Positions 9,913 to 18,334 of a stretch of 64,000 nt of DNA are shown piece after piece (within the stretch, counting starts at the first letter, position 1; each line of letters opens with the position of its first letter). The position numbers and the translations under genes were made by a program. Origin of the DNA: Candidatus Pelagibacter sp. (GTDB lineage Bacteria; Pseudomonadota; Alphaproteobacteria; Pelagibacterales; Pelagibacteraceae); the NCBI GenBank assembly GCA_028097645.1, contig JAOHEU010000002.1:1-64000 (forward strand). The letters run 5' to 3'. Below the pieces are notes generated by a model. It was not told the DNA's origin, did no database searches, and saw nothing but the letters and a program-made list of their open reading frames with translations.

Positions 9913-11117
9913 TGAAAATTCGTCCAGTCATTTTATGTGGTGGATCTGGAACACGTCTTTGGGCTAATTCAAAAAATCATCAAGCAAAACAATTTATTGA
10001 TTTTGGCAATTGGACTTTATTGGATAAAACTTTGGAAAGAACTAAAGCATCTATTTATGATGCACCAATAATAAGCACTAATAAAAAATATCTTAAAGAA
10101 GTTAGAAAACACCTTAAGAAAAATAAGATCAAAAAATACAAAATAGTTTTAGAACCTGCAAAAAGAAATACGGCTCCAGCTATTTTAAGTACTGCCTTAA
10201 TTAAAGATATCCCAAATGATCAGCCATTGATGTTTTTTACAGCCGATCATTTAATTGAAAAGATGAATATTTTTAATAAAGCAATTAATAAAAATAGCTC
10301 AAATTTAACAGATCAAAATATCTTTATATTTGGTATCAAACCAACTGCTCCATCTAGTGAATATGGATACTTTTTAACTAAAAAAATTAAAGGAAACATT
10401 AATAAAGTAACTAAATTTATTGAAAAACCAAAAGAAGTAAAAGCAAAACAAATTATAAAGAAAAAAGGTTATTGGAATTCTGGAATGTTTTTCCTTAGAA
10501 AAGATTCAATCATCAATAACTTTAAAAAAAATCAACCAATAATTTACAAAAACTGTTTTGAAGCAGTTAAAAAAGCTAAATTAAAATCTAATACTTATTA
10601 TTTAAATAAAACATCATTTGAAAAAGCAACTGCTAAATCATTTGATTATGCAATATTAGAAAAAACAAAACAAATTAATGCTATCAAATTAGATATTCCA
10701 TGGTCAGACCTTGGTAGTTGGAAAGAAATCTTAAGGATGTATGACAAAAACAAAAGTAAATATGTTAAGAAAAAAAATGTTTATTACCGACCATGGGGTA
10801 GATATACGAACTTATTTGAGGGAAAGGAGTTCTTAATTAAAGAATTATTTGTAAAACCCAAAGGCATATTAAGTTTACAAAAACATCATCATAGAGCCGA
10901 ACACTGGTTAGTCACTCAAGGGAATGCAAAAATAACTTTAAACAAGGATAATTTTACAAAGAAACCTAATGAACATATTTTTATCCCCTTAAAAGCTATT
11001 CATAGAATTCAAAATCCTGGGAAAAAACCAGTAAAAATAATGGAAGCTCAAGTGGGTTCAATTCTTAAAGAAACAGACATCATTAGATATCAAGATGTTT
11101 ATGGAAGAGTTAAGTAA
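9912..11117 (+). CDS. manC: Mannose-1-phosphate guanylyltransferase (possibly bifunctional with mannose-6-phosphate isomerase)
   Basis: This enzyme makes GDP-mannose for surface polysaccharide from mannose-1-phosphate and GTP. The nucleotidyltransferase signature GGSGTRLWANS is at residues 10-20, and FIEKP lies in the core. A type II phosphomannose isomerase cupin domain follows from about residue 290 (HHRAEHWLVTQG, then HRIQNPG). At 401 aa it is shorter than the usual 460-480 aa bifunctional ManC/AlgA, mostly through a compact nucleotidyltransferase half, so isomerase activity is uncertain. The gene starts within the ilvD stop codon and directly abuts phoR. Confidence 0.88.
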   Translation: MKIRPVILCGGSGTRLWANSKNHQAKQFIDFGNWTLLDKTLERTKASIYDAPIISTNKKYLKEVRKHLKKNKIKKYKIVLEPAKRNTAPAILSTALIKDIPNDQPLMFFTADHLIEKMNIFNKAINKNSSNLTDQNIFIFGIKPTAPSSEYGYFLTKKIKGNINKVTKFIEKPKEVKAKQIIKKKGYWNSGMFFLRKDSIINNFKKNQPIIYKNCFEAVKKAKLKSNTYYLNKTSFEKATAKSFDYAILEKTKQINAIKLDIPWSDLGSWKEILRMYDKNKSKYVKKKNVYYRPWGRYTNLFEGKEFLIKELFVKPKGILSLQKHHHRAEHWLVTQGNAKITLNKDNFTKKPNEHIFIPLKAIHRIQNPGKKPVKIMEAQVGSILKETDIIRYQDVYGRVK

Positions 11118-12275
11118 GTGGAACTGTTAACAATAATATTATTAATTATTATTGGGATATTGACATACCTTCTATTAAAAAAAGAAAGAGTTCTAGGAAT
11201 AAATACTGAGGATAACAGTCAAGAAGATAAAGTTAAGATTATAGAAAATAAAGACTACCGTAAAAATATTCACGAATTATTAAATTATATTCCAGAAGGG
11301 ATTTTAATTTTAGATAAATCTAAAAAGGTAATTTTTACTAACAACTCTGCTACAAAATGGTTTCAAACAAAATTAAATGAAAATATTAGTGGATTTTTAA
11401 GAAATCCTGATTTGTTAAATTCTATCGATAAAGCTTTTGAAGGTAAAAACCAAACTGACTTAGAAATCGAAATTAGAAATCAATCTGTCTTTAGACTAAA
11501 TATTACCATTTACCTTGATAAAGAAAATCTATTCTTTGACGAGATATCCTGTTTTTTATTTATAAGAGACTTGACTGAATTTTATAAATTTCAACAACTT
11601 AAATCTGACTTTGTTGCAAATGTTTCTCATGAATTAAGAACTCCACTTCAATCAATTAAGATGGGTCTGGAAACTTTTGAAAATAATAAGGATTTGAATA
11701 AAAATGCTGAAGTTAATAATTTGTTACCTGTGATGACATCTCAATCTGAAAGGATGGAGAATTTAATAAGAGATTTATTATCTTTGTCTAAAATTGAATT
11801 ACAAGAACACATAAGACCAACACATGAAATTGATTTAACTGAGCTGCTTGAATATGTGATTAAAACATATGAAAAAATAGTCAGTAAAAACAATATAAAA
11901 TTAAACTTTCACAAAATTGATAACTTTAAAATAATTGGTGATAGAGACAAATTAATAGAGATTTTTACAAACCTCATTGATAATGCCATTAAATATAGTG
12001 AGAAAAACAAAGAAGTTACTATTTCATCAAAAAAAGAAGGTGATTTAAATATTGTTTCAGTTACAGATCAAGGAATTGGTATACCTAAAGAATTTATTCA
12101 CAGAATCACTGAACGTTTTTTTACGGTTGATCCGAGTAAAAGTCGAAGTGTTGGAGGCACTGGTTTGGGGTTAGCTATTGTAAAACATTTAGTATCTCAA
12201 CATAGGGCAGAAATGGATATTAGTAGCATTGAAAATAAAGGAACCACAATTGATATCAAATTTAACGCTTTGTAA
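11118..12275 (+). CDS. phoR: Phosphate regulon sensor histidine kinase PhoR
   Basis: This is a membrane-bound kinase that phosphorylates PhoB when phosphate is scarce. One N-terminal helix (about residues 3-20) is followed by a PAS-like domain (about 48-155), the HisKA box FVANVSHELRTPLQS with phospho-acceptor H171, and a HATPase_c domain with N-box DNAIKYS, G1 DQGIGIP and G2 GGTGLGLAI. The start is GTG, placed immediately after the manC stop with no gap. The phoB partner lies 5.4 kb downstream at the far end of the pst cluster, with pstSCAB-phoU between them, an order common in alphaproteobacteria. At 385 aa it is slightly short. Confidence 0.9.
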   Translation: MELLTIILLIIIGILTYLLLKKERVLGINTEDNSQEDKVKIIENKDYRKNIHELLNYIPEGILILDKSKKVIFTNNSATKWFQTKLNENISGFLRNPDLLNSIDKAFEGKNQTDLEIEIRNQSVFRLNITIYLDKENLFFDEISCFLFIRDLTEFYKFQQLKSDFVANVSHELRTPLQSIKMGLETFENNKDLNKNAEVNNLLPVMTSQSERMENLIRDLLSLSKIELQEHIRPTHEIDLTELLEYVIKTYEKIVSKNNIKLNFHKIDNFKIIGDRDKLIEIFTNLIDNAIKYSEKNKEVTISSKKEGDLNIVSVTDQGIGIPKEFIHRITERFFTVDPSKSRSVGGTGLGLAIVKHLVSQHRAEMDISSIENKGTTIDIKFNAL

Positions 12276-12295
12276 TACAACTAAAAAGTTAGTCT

Positions 12296-12313
12296 TTGTA
12301 ATAAAACTTTAAC
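12296..12313 (+). promoter_or_regulatory. Pho-box-like direct repeat upstream of pstS
   Basis: The sequence reads TTGTAAT-AAAA-CTTTAAC, two 7-mers spaced 11 bp start to start. This is the geometry of a PhoB site, and each half matches 5 of 7 positions of the classical CTGTCAT repeat. A -10-like TAAAAT lies at 12324-12329, exactly 10 nt after the box. The box begins 20 nt after the phoR stop. It is supported by geometry and by an even better copy before pstC; binding is inferred. Confidence 0.7.
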
Positions 12314-12385
12314 CTTCCTTTAATAAAATATTTAAGAATCAGATTTAATTAGTTGCGTATGTTAAATCTAAAAAAAAGGAAAATT

Positions 12386-13414
12386 ATGAATAGATTAATT
12401 AATATATTATTGGGATTTCTTTTAATTCTAAGTTTTACAACAACAAGTTACTCAAGAGATCAAATTAAAATAGTAGGATCTTCTACTGTTTATCCATATG
12501 CAACTGTTGTTGCTGAAAAGTTTGGTAAAAGTGGAAAATTCAAAACACCTGTTATTGAAAGCACTGGAACTGGGGGTGGAATGAAACTATTTTGTGCTGG
12601 TGTTGGTGCAAATCATCCAGATGTCACTAATGCTTCAAGAGCAATTAAGCCAAAAGAAAAAACATTATGCGAAAAAAATGGTGTGACTGATATTATTGAA
12701 ATAGTAGTCGGCAATGATGGTATTTCTTTTGCTCATGCAGTTAGCGCTCCAGACGCTAATTTTACAAAAGAACAACTTTGGAGAGCTTTAGCAGCTAAAG
12801 TAGATGTTGATGGTCAGCTTGTAGACAATCCTTATAAGAATTGGACTGATATTGATTCAAATCTTCCTAATAAAAAAATTGAAATTTTAATTGCTCCCCC
12901 TACATCAGGTACTAGAGATGCTTGGAATTCTTTAGTAATGGTTAAAGGTTGTACAAAAACTGCTAAATCACTTCATGAGACTACAGGTAAAAATGTTAAA
13001 AAAGAATGTGCTAAAATTCGAGAGGATGGTTATGCGGTTGAAGCAGGGGAAAATGATACTTTAATAATTCAAAAACTATCATCAAATCCTGATGCTTTTG
13101 GCTTTTTTGGATATAGTTATCTTGTAGCTAACAAAGATAAAATTAAAGCTTCTTCAATTGATGGTGTTCAGCCATCTTTAGAGGGTATTCAGGATTATTC
13201 ATATCCAATAGCAAGACCTTTATTCTTTTATGTAAAGAAAGCACATATTGGTGTAATTCCTGGAATTCAAGAATTTCTTAAGGAGTTCACATCTAAAAAA
13301 GCTATGAGTAATAGAGGATATTTGGCAAAGATAGGATTAGTCCCATTGGCTTCTGACAAATATAAAATAACTAGAACAGCAGCTTTAGATTTAAAGACAA
13401 TAAGCATTAAATAG
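12386..13414 (+). CDS. pstS: Phosphate ABC transporter, periplasmic phosphate-binding protein
   Basis: PstS captures inorganic phosphate in the periplasm for PstCAB. The signal peptide spans about residues 1-23 from the chosen start (cut near TSYS). The mature protein opens with IVGSSTVYPYA, and the stretches ESTGTGGG and PPTSGTRDAW form the phosphate-binding loops of the PBP-like fold. I chose the ATG at 12386, preceded by AAAGGAAA, over an upstream in-frame TTG at 12353, because the latter would put 11 basic residues before the signal peptide. Length is 342 aa. The gene is followed by its own terminator and then by a second Pho box before pstC. Confidence 0.94.
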   Translation: MNRLINILLGFLLILSFTTTSYSRDQIKIVGSSTVYPYATVVAEKFGKSGKFKTPVIESTGTGGGMKLFCAGVGANHPDVTNASRAIKPKEKTLCEKNGVTDIIEIVVGNDGISFAHAVSAPDANFTKEQLWRALAAKVDVDGQLVDNPYKNWTDIDSNLPNKKIEILIAPPTSGTRDAWNSLVMVKGCTKTAKSLHETTGKNVKKECAKIREDGYAVEAGENDTLIIQKLSSNPDAFGFFGYSYLVANKDKIKASSIDGVQPSLEGIQDYSYPIARPLFFYVKKAHIGVIPGIQEFLKEFTSKKAMSNRGYLAKIGLVPLASDKYKITRTAALDLKTISIK

Positions 13415-13431
13415 ATTTAGACTTATCCACA

Positions 13432-13463
13432 GAAAAAGGCCAGCTTTTGCTGGTCTTTTTTTT
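13432..13463 (+). terminator. Intrinsic terminator after pstS
   Basis: A GC-rich stem (13438-13444 with 13449-13455, loop TTTT) is flanked by five A residues and eight T residues. It begins shortly after the pstS stop and should end most pstS transcripts, leaving pstCAB-phoU-phoB to read-through or to the separate Pho-box promoter at 13485. Confidence 0.9.
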
Positions 13464-13484
13464 AAATACAATCAACAAGTTAGT

Positions 13485-13502
13485 TTGTAACAATTTTGTA
13501 AC
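13485..13502 (+). promoter_or_regulatory. Perfect Pho-box-like direct repeat upstream of pstC
   Basis: The sequence reads TTGTAAC-AATT-TTGTAAC: two identical 7-mers with an 11-bp period, as expected of a PhoB dimer site. A -10-like TATCAG at 13513-13518 follows after exactly 10 nt, the same spacing as at pstS. The pstC ATG is at 13527, so a transcript from here would have almost no leader. It is supported by exact repetition, spacing and context; PhoB binding itself is inferred. Confidence 0.8.
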
Positions 13503-13526
13503 AATTACGCGGTATCAGTTTTTTAA

Positions 13527-14930
13527 ATGAATTTCATACTTATTTTTTTAATAATCATATTTTCTTTATCATTATTTTTTTATGGAAGATCAAAGACTAA
13601 AAGTATTTCAGTACAAAATAATATTAAATTAAATGCTCTACCAAAATTTTATGGATACTATTTAGTATTATGGTGTTCAATTCCAGCTTTGGTTTTTTTG
13701 TTAGTTTGGTCAGTCTTTGAACCAATTATCATAAAATCTATAATTATTGAAACTGCGGCAAATCAAGGTGCTATATTTAGTGATAAAAATGAAGCCAATT
13801 TAATTTATGAGAAAATTAAAGCTATTCACTTAGGTACTTATTTTGGAGATGTAGATAGTATTTTAAAAGACAGTGCAATTTCATATGCAAAATTTATAAA
13901 TTTATTTACTAATTCTAAAATAGTTTTAATTTTTACTACAATCATTGCATCGGTAATTTATTCATTAAAAAAAATTAAAAACAACAACAAAGCTAGAGAT
14001 GATGTTGAGTTTATCCTAAAGGGTTTACTTTTTGCTTCATCTTTAATTGCAATACTAACTACATTAGGAATAATATTTTCCTTATTATTTGAAAGTATTA
14101 AATTTTTTTCAGTTATTAATATTTTTGATTATTTATTTGGAACTAATTGGAGCCCCCAAAGAGCTTTTGTAAGTGACGCTTCCTCAATAACGGCTGCAGA
14201 ATACGAAGAATTAAAAGATGCTTTTGGTTTTATTCCTTTAATAGCAGGAACTTCTTTTATAGCATTTATAGCAATGCTTGTTGCTGTTCCTATAGGCTTA
14301 TTTTCAGGAATATATATGGCTGAGTATGCATCTGTTAAAGTCAGAAGGTTTTCTAAACCGATCATTGAAATTTTAGCTGGAATACCAACTGTAGTTTATG
14401 GTTTTTTTGCCGCTTTAACTGTTGGTCCATTTTTCAGACAACTAGGTGAAAATTTTGGATTAACTGTTTCCTCTGAAAGTGCTTTGGCAGCAGGCCTAAT
14501 AATGGGTATAATGATCATACCTTATATCTCTTCATTATCAGATGATGTTATTAATTCAGTCCCACAATCATTAAGAGACGGTTCCTATGCTATCGGAGCA
14601 ACAAAATCTGAAACTATTAAAAAAGTTGTAATACCAGCTGCTCTACCTGGAATAATAGGATCAGTTTTATTGGCTGTATCAAGGGCTATTGGTGAAACTA
14701 TGATTGTTGTAATGGCCGCAGGTCTAGCTGCAAATCTTACCATCAACCCTTTAGAGTCAACTACCACGATCACAACACAAATCGTAATGATACTAGTTGG
14801 TGATCAAGAATTTGACAGTCCAAAAACTCAATCTGCATTTGCTTTGGGTTTAACATTATTTATTGCAACATTAATCCTAAATTTTATAGCTCAAAGAGCT
14901 GTGAAGAAATATCGTGAAAAATATGACTAA
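13527..14930 (+). CDS. pstC: Phosphate ABC transporter, permease PstC
   Basis: This is an inner-membrane permease subunit for phosphate. It is longer than the E. coli protein (467 versus about 320 aa). Residues 1-160 form an N-terminal extension with hydrophobic segments near 1-18, 48-65 and 130-147, a form common in alphaproteobacteria. The permease domain starts near 235, with the EAA loop around SQSLRDGSYAIGATKSE-like residues at about 350-365 (the sequence reads PQSLRDGSYAIGATKSE). It follows its own Pho-box promoter and ends inside the pstA start region. Confidence 0.93.
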   Translation: MNFILIFLIIIFSLSLFFYGRSKTKSISVQNNIKLNALPKFYGYYLVLWCSIPALVFLLVWSVFEPIIIKSIIIETAANQGAIFSDKNEANLIYEKIKAIHLGTYFGDVDSILKDSAISYAKFINLFTNSKIVLIFTTIIASVIYSLKKIKNNNKARDDVEFILKGLLFASSLIAILTTLGIIFSLLFESIKFFSVINIFDYLFGTNWSPQRAFVSDASSITAAEYEELKDAFGFIPLIAGTSFIAFIAMLVAVPIGLFSGIYMAEYASVKVRRFSKPIIEILAGIPTVVYGFFAALTVGPFFRQLGENFGLTVSSESALAAGLIMGIMIIPYISSLSDDVINSVPQSLRDGSYAIGATKSETIKKVVIPAALPGIIGSVLLAVSRAIGETMIVVMAAGLAANLTINPLESTTTITTQIVMILVGDQEFDSPKTQSAFALGLTLFIATLILNFIAQRAVKKYREKYD

Positions 14931-16185
14931 AGAAGATCGTTTAAAAAAGAGACATAGTGCTGAAAAAAGATTTAAATTTTATGGTCTTGCCTCAATCTTT
15001 TTTGCCTTATTATTTGTATTAATTTTAGTAAATAACATTTTCTCCAAAGGAAGTTCTGCATTCATGAAAACTGCCATTAAAGCGGAGGTTTTCTTTGACC
15101 CAGAACTACTCGAAATTAAAAATGGAGCAAGTAAAGATCAAATATTAGATGCAGATTTTTATGATATTACAATAGAATCCCTTCTAAGAGTATATCCTTC
15201 TAAAAATCTAGATGAGGAAAATGGTTTAATTGATCTTTTTACTACTGATGCAGAAATTGAAATTAAAAAAGCTTTTTTAGAAGATAATACCTTAGTAGGT
15301 AAAAAAATTATTTTAGAAATAACTGCTTCTGATGACATTGATCAATTACATAAAGGAAACTATCCTAGAGATTTGCCAGAAGACAGAAGAAGAATTTCAA
15401 ATATTCAATTAAAAATATATGATAATTTAGTTGAGAATAAAAAGATTATAAAAAATTTTAATAATTATTTTTTTAATAATGGTGATTCAAGAGATCCTGA
15501 GTTAGCTGGTATTGGTGGAGCGCTAGTTGGTTCTTTTTATAGTATTTTAATTTGCTTATTGCTTGCATTTCCTGTTGCAGTTCTTGCTTCAATTTACCTG
15601 GAAGAATTTGCACCAAAAAATAAGATTACAGATTTTATAGAAATTAATATTAATAATTTAGCTGCAGTACCTTCTATTGTTTATGGTTTGCTAGCATTGC
15701 AAATACTTTTAGCTAGTTTACAGATGCCTCGATCTACTCCTTTAGTAGCAGGCATTACTCTTGCATTAATGACTTTACCGAGAATTATAATTCCCTGTAG
15801 AGCATCTTTAAAAGCCGTCCCACCTTCCATAAGAGAAGGGGCTTTAGCAGTGGGTGCCTCTAAATTTCAATCAGTTTTTCATCATGTTGTTCCATTAGCT
15901 TTACCAGGAACTTTGTCAGGAACAATTATTGGATTAGCTCAAGCTCTAGGAGAAACAGCTCCTTTAATTTTAATTGGTATGGTTGCTTTTGTTGTTGACA
16001 TACCATCAACTCCTATTGATCCTTCATCTTCATTACCAGTGCAAGTTTATTTATGGTCAGAGTCTGCTGAAAGAGGATTTGTTGAAAAAACATCAGCTAC
16101 TATTATGATGTTGTTAAGTTTTTTAATTGTAATGAATTTTGTTGCAGTATACTTAAGACAAAAATTTGAAAAAAGATGGAATTAA
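14923..16185 (+). CDS. pstA: Phosphate ABC transporter, permease PstA
   Basis: This is the second membrane subunit of the phosphate importer. An N-terminal helix lies at about residues 20-42, a periplasmic segment follows to about 190, then the permease domain (helices near 200-225, 245-270 and onward) with the EAA loop PPSIREGALAVGASKFQ. I chose the ATG at 14923, which overlaps the pstC stop by 8 nt. An in-frame GTG at 14914 would add three residues and cannot be excluded. Length is 420 aa, extended at the N-terminus like PstC. The stop is directly followed by the pstB ATG. Confidence 0.91.
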   Translation: MTKEDRLKKRHSAEKRFKFYGLASIFFALLFVLILVNNIFSKGSSAFMKTAIKAEVFFDPELLEIKNGASKDQILDADFYDITIESLLRVYPSKNLDEENGLIDLFTTDAEIEIKKAFLEDNTLVGKKIILEITASDDIDQLHKGNYPRDLPEDRRRISNIQLKIYDNLVENKKIIKNFNNYFFNNGDSRDPELAGIGGALVGSFYSILICLLLAFPVAVLASIYLEEFAPKNKITDFIEININNLAAVPSIVYGLLALQILLASLQMPRSTPLVAGITLALMTLPRIIIPCRASLKAVPPSIREGALAVGASKFQSVFHHVVPLALPGTLSGTIIGLAQALGETAPLILIGMVAFVVDIPSTPIDPSSSLPVQVYLWSESAERGFVEKTSATIMMLLSFLIVMNFVAVYLRQKFEKRWN

Positions 16186-16947
16186 ATGAGTGATATAAAG
16201 ATTAAATCAAAAAATTTAAATGTTTATTATGGCGATAAACAGGCTTTGTTTGATGTAAACCTTGATTTAAATGAAAAAGAGGTGACTGCTTTAATTGGTC
16301 CATCAGGATGTGGTAAATCTACTTTTATAAGATGTATTAATCGAATGAACGACGTGATTGATATTTGTAAAGTAGAGGGAAATATTGAAATTGATGGTGT
16401 AGAAATAAATGATAAAGAGCTTGATGTTGTTTCTTTGAGGGAAAGAGTAGGGATGGTATTTCAAAAACCAAACCCATTTCCAAAAAGTATATATGATAAT
16501 ATTTCTTACGGTCCTAAAATTCATGGAAAAGGTGAAACTAAAAGTGAGTTAGATGAAATTGTGGAAAACAGTCTAAAAAAAGCAGCCCTTTGGGAAGAAG
16601 TTAAAGATAGATTGGATGAACCTGGGACAGGACTATCAGGTGGTCAACAACAAAGACTTTGTATTGCTAGAGCTATCTCAGTAAACCCAGAGGTAATCCT
16701 CATGGATGAACCTTGCTCAGCATTAGATCCAATTGCTACAGCAAAAATTGAAGAATTAATTGATGAACTAAAAAAAACTTATACAATTGTAATAGTTACT
16801 CATTCAATGGCACAAGCTGTAAGAGTTTCCCAAAAAACAGGTTTTTTTCATCTAGGTAAGCTGATTGAAGTAGGTAAAACAGAGAAAATTTTTAAAAATC
16901 CTGACAATAAAATGACACAAGACTATATTACAGGTAGATTTGGATAA
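16186..16947 (+). CDS. pstB: Phosphate ABC transporter, ATP-binding protein PstB
   Basis: This ATPase drives phosphate import. Walker A is GPSGCGKST (residues 38-46) and the Q-loop is [11 protein letters not shown], the proline-rich form specific to PstB. The ABC signature is LSGGQQQRL, Walker B is VILMDEP, and the switch histidine is in VTHSMAQA. At 253 aa it is normal. It starts with no gap after pstA and is followed by phoU after 3 nt. Together with PhoU it also signals phosphate status to PhoR in this family of systems. Confidence 0.96.
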   Translation: MSDIKIKSKNLNVYYGDKQALFDVNLDLNEKEVTALIGPSGCGKSTFIRCINRMNDVIDICKVEGNIEIDGVEINDKELDVVSLRERVGMVFQKPNPFPKSIYDNISYGPKIHGKGETKSELDEIVENSLKKAALWEEVKDRLDEPGTGLSGGQQQRLCIARAISVNPEVILMDEPCSALDPIATAKIEELIDELKKTYTIVIVTHSMAQAVRVSQKTGFFHLGKLIEVGKTEKIFKNPDNKMTQDYITGRFG

Positions 16948-16950
16948 ATT

Positions 16951-17643
16951 ATGAGTAACGAACATACAGTAAAATCATACGAAGAAGAGCTACAGTATTT
17001 AATAGACTCTGTAATTAAAATGGGAAGTTTAACCGAGTCTCAAATGGTAGACTCCATGGATGCAGTTATTAAGGTTGATAAAGACTCTATTGATAAAATT
17101 ATCAAAAGTGATGATGAAATTAATAAGTTTAGATCAAAAATTGATACACAAATAATGACATTGTTAGTTAAAAGAGCTCCAATGGCTATCGATTTAAGGG
17201 AAACAATTAGTTCATTAAAAATCTCTCAAGATTTAGAAAGAATTGGAGATCTATCAAAAAGTAATGCAAAAAAAGTTAAACCTTTGCCCCTAGATTTACC
17301 TGAAGAATTACTAGCAAATTTAAAGAGGTTAGGTGATCTTGTTATTAAGCAACTTAATGATGTTTTGGACAGCTATGTAAATAAAAATTATGATAAAGCA
17401 AAAGAAGTATGGGAAAAAGATGAACAAGTTGATGATTTAACATACATTGCTATGGAAAGCGTAATTGACTTTCTTTCAAAAGATAAAAAGAATTTAGATT
17501 TTTCTACACATTTAATTTTTGCTACTAAAAATTTAGAAAGAGCTGGAGATCATATAACTAACATTGCCGAGACTATTTGTTATTTAATTAAGGGTGAATA
17601 TTTAAAAGGAAGTAGACCTAAGGGAAAAGTTATCCAACAATAA
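16951..17643 (+). CDS. phoU: Phosphate signalling regulator PhoU
   Basis: PhoU couples the PstB transporter to PhoR and damps the Pho response when phosphate is plentiful. The 230-residue all-helical protein has two copies of the PhoU three-helix unit (about residues 15-105 and 118-212). Each carries the metal-site type motif: DLERIGDLSKS in the first and NLERAGDHITNIAE in the second. It sits between pstB and phoB with gaps of 3 and 2 nt. Confidence 0.94.
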   Translation: MSNEHTVKSYEEELQYLIDSVIKMGSLTESQMVDSMDAVIKVDKDSIDKIIKSDDEINKFRSKIDTQIMTLLVKRAPMAIDLRETISSLKISQDLERIGDLSKSNAKKVKPLPLDLPEELLANLKRLGDLVIKQLNDVLDSYVNKNYDKAKEVWEKDEQVDDLTYIAMESVIDFLSKDKKNLDFSTHLIFATKNLERAGDHITNIAETICYLIKGEYLKGSRPKGKVIQQ

Positions 17644-17645
17644 AG

Positions 17646-18326
17646 ATGAACGGAAAAATATTTATTATTGAAGACGAAACTTCAATAATTCATTTAGTTC
17701 AACATAATTTAGAAAAAGATGGTTTTATCGTTTCTTCAGCAATAAATGGCAATGAAGGGTTAAAAGATCTAAAAAAATTTGAACCAAACTTACTTTTGCT
17801 AGACTGGATGTTGCCTGATTTATCTGGAATAGAAATATGTAAAAGTATTAGAAAAGATACAAGTTTTAAAAACTTACCAGTAATTATGCTTACAGCAAAA
17901 GGTGAAGAAGAGGATAAGATTAAAGGATTAGATAGTGGGGCAGATGATTACTTAACAAAGCCGTTTAGTTATAATGAGCTTCTAGCAAGAATTAAAGCTA
18001 TTCTAAGAAGATCTGATCCTAAAACTATCTCAGATACTCTTGAATTTGATGATCTAAGATTAGATAGATTAGAAAAAAGAGTTTTTAGAGACTCTATTGA
18101 AATACAACTTGGGCCAACAGAGTTTAGATTATTAGAATTCTTTCTTACAAACCCAAAAAGAGTATTTTCAAGAGATCAAATTTTAGAAAATGTTTGGCCA
18201 AATAATATTAATGTAGAAACTAGAACTATAGATGTTCACATTAGAAGATTAAGAAAATCAATTAATATAAACAATAACAAAGAATTAATTAGAACAGTGA
18301 GATCCTCTGGATATTCATTAATTTGA
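17646..18326 (+). CDS. phoB: Phosphate regulon response regulator PhoB
   Basis: PhoB is the OmpR-family response regulator that activates Pho promoters when phosphorylated by PhoR. The receiver domain (residues 1-118) has the acidic pair E9/D10, phospho-acceptor D53 in LLDWMLPD, and the conserved lysine in LTKPF. The winged-helix DNA-binding domain (about 130-226) includes LGPTEFRLLEFF and RTIDVHIRRLRK. Length is 226 aa. It is the last gene of the Pho cluster and ends 8 nt before the convergent PhyH gene. Confidence 0.94.
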   Translation: MNGKIFIIEDETSIIHLVQHNLEKDGFIVSSAINGNEGLKDLKKFEPNLLLLDWMLPDLSGIEICKSIRKDTSFKNLPVIMLTAKGEEEDKIKGLDSGADDYLTKPFSYNELLARIKAILRRSDPKTISDTLEFDDLRLDRLEKRVFRDSIEIQLGPTEFRLLEFFLTNPKRVFSRDQILENVWPNNINVETRTIDVHIRRLRKSININNNKELIRTVRSSGYSLI

Positions 18327-18334
18327 TTTCTAAA

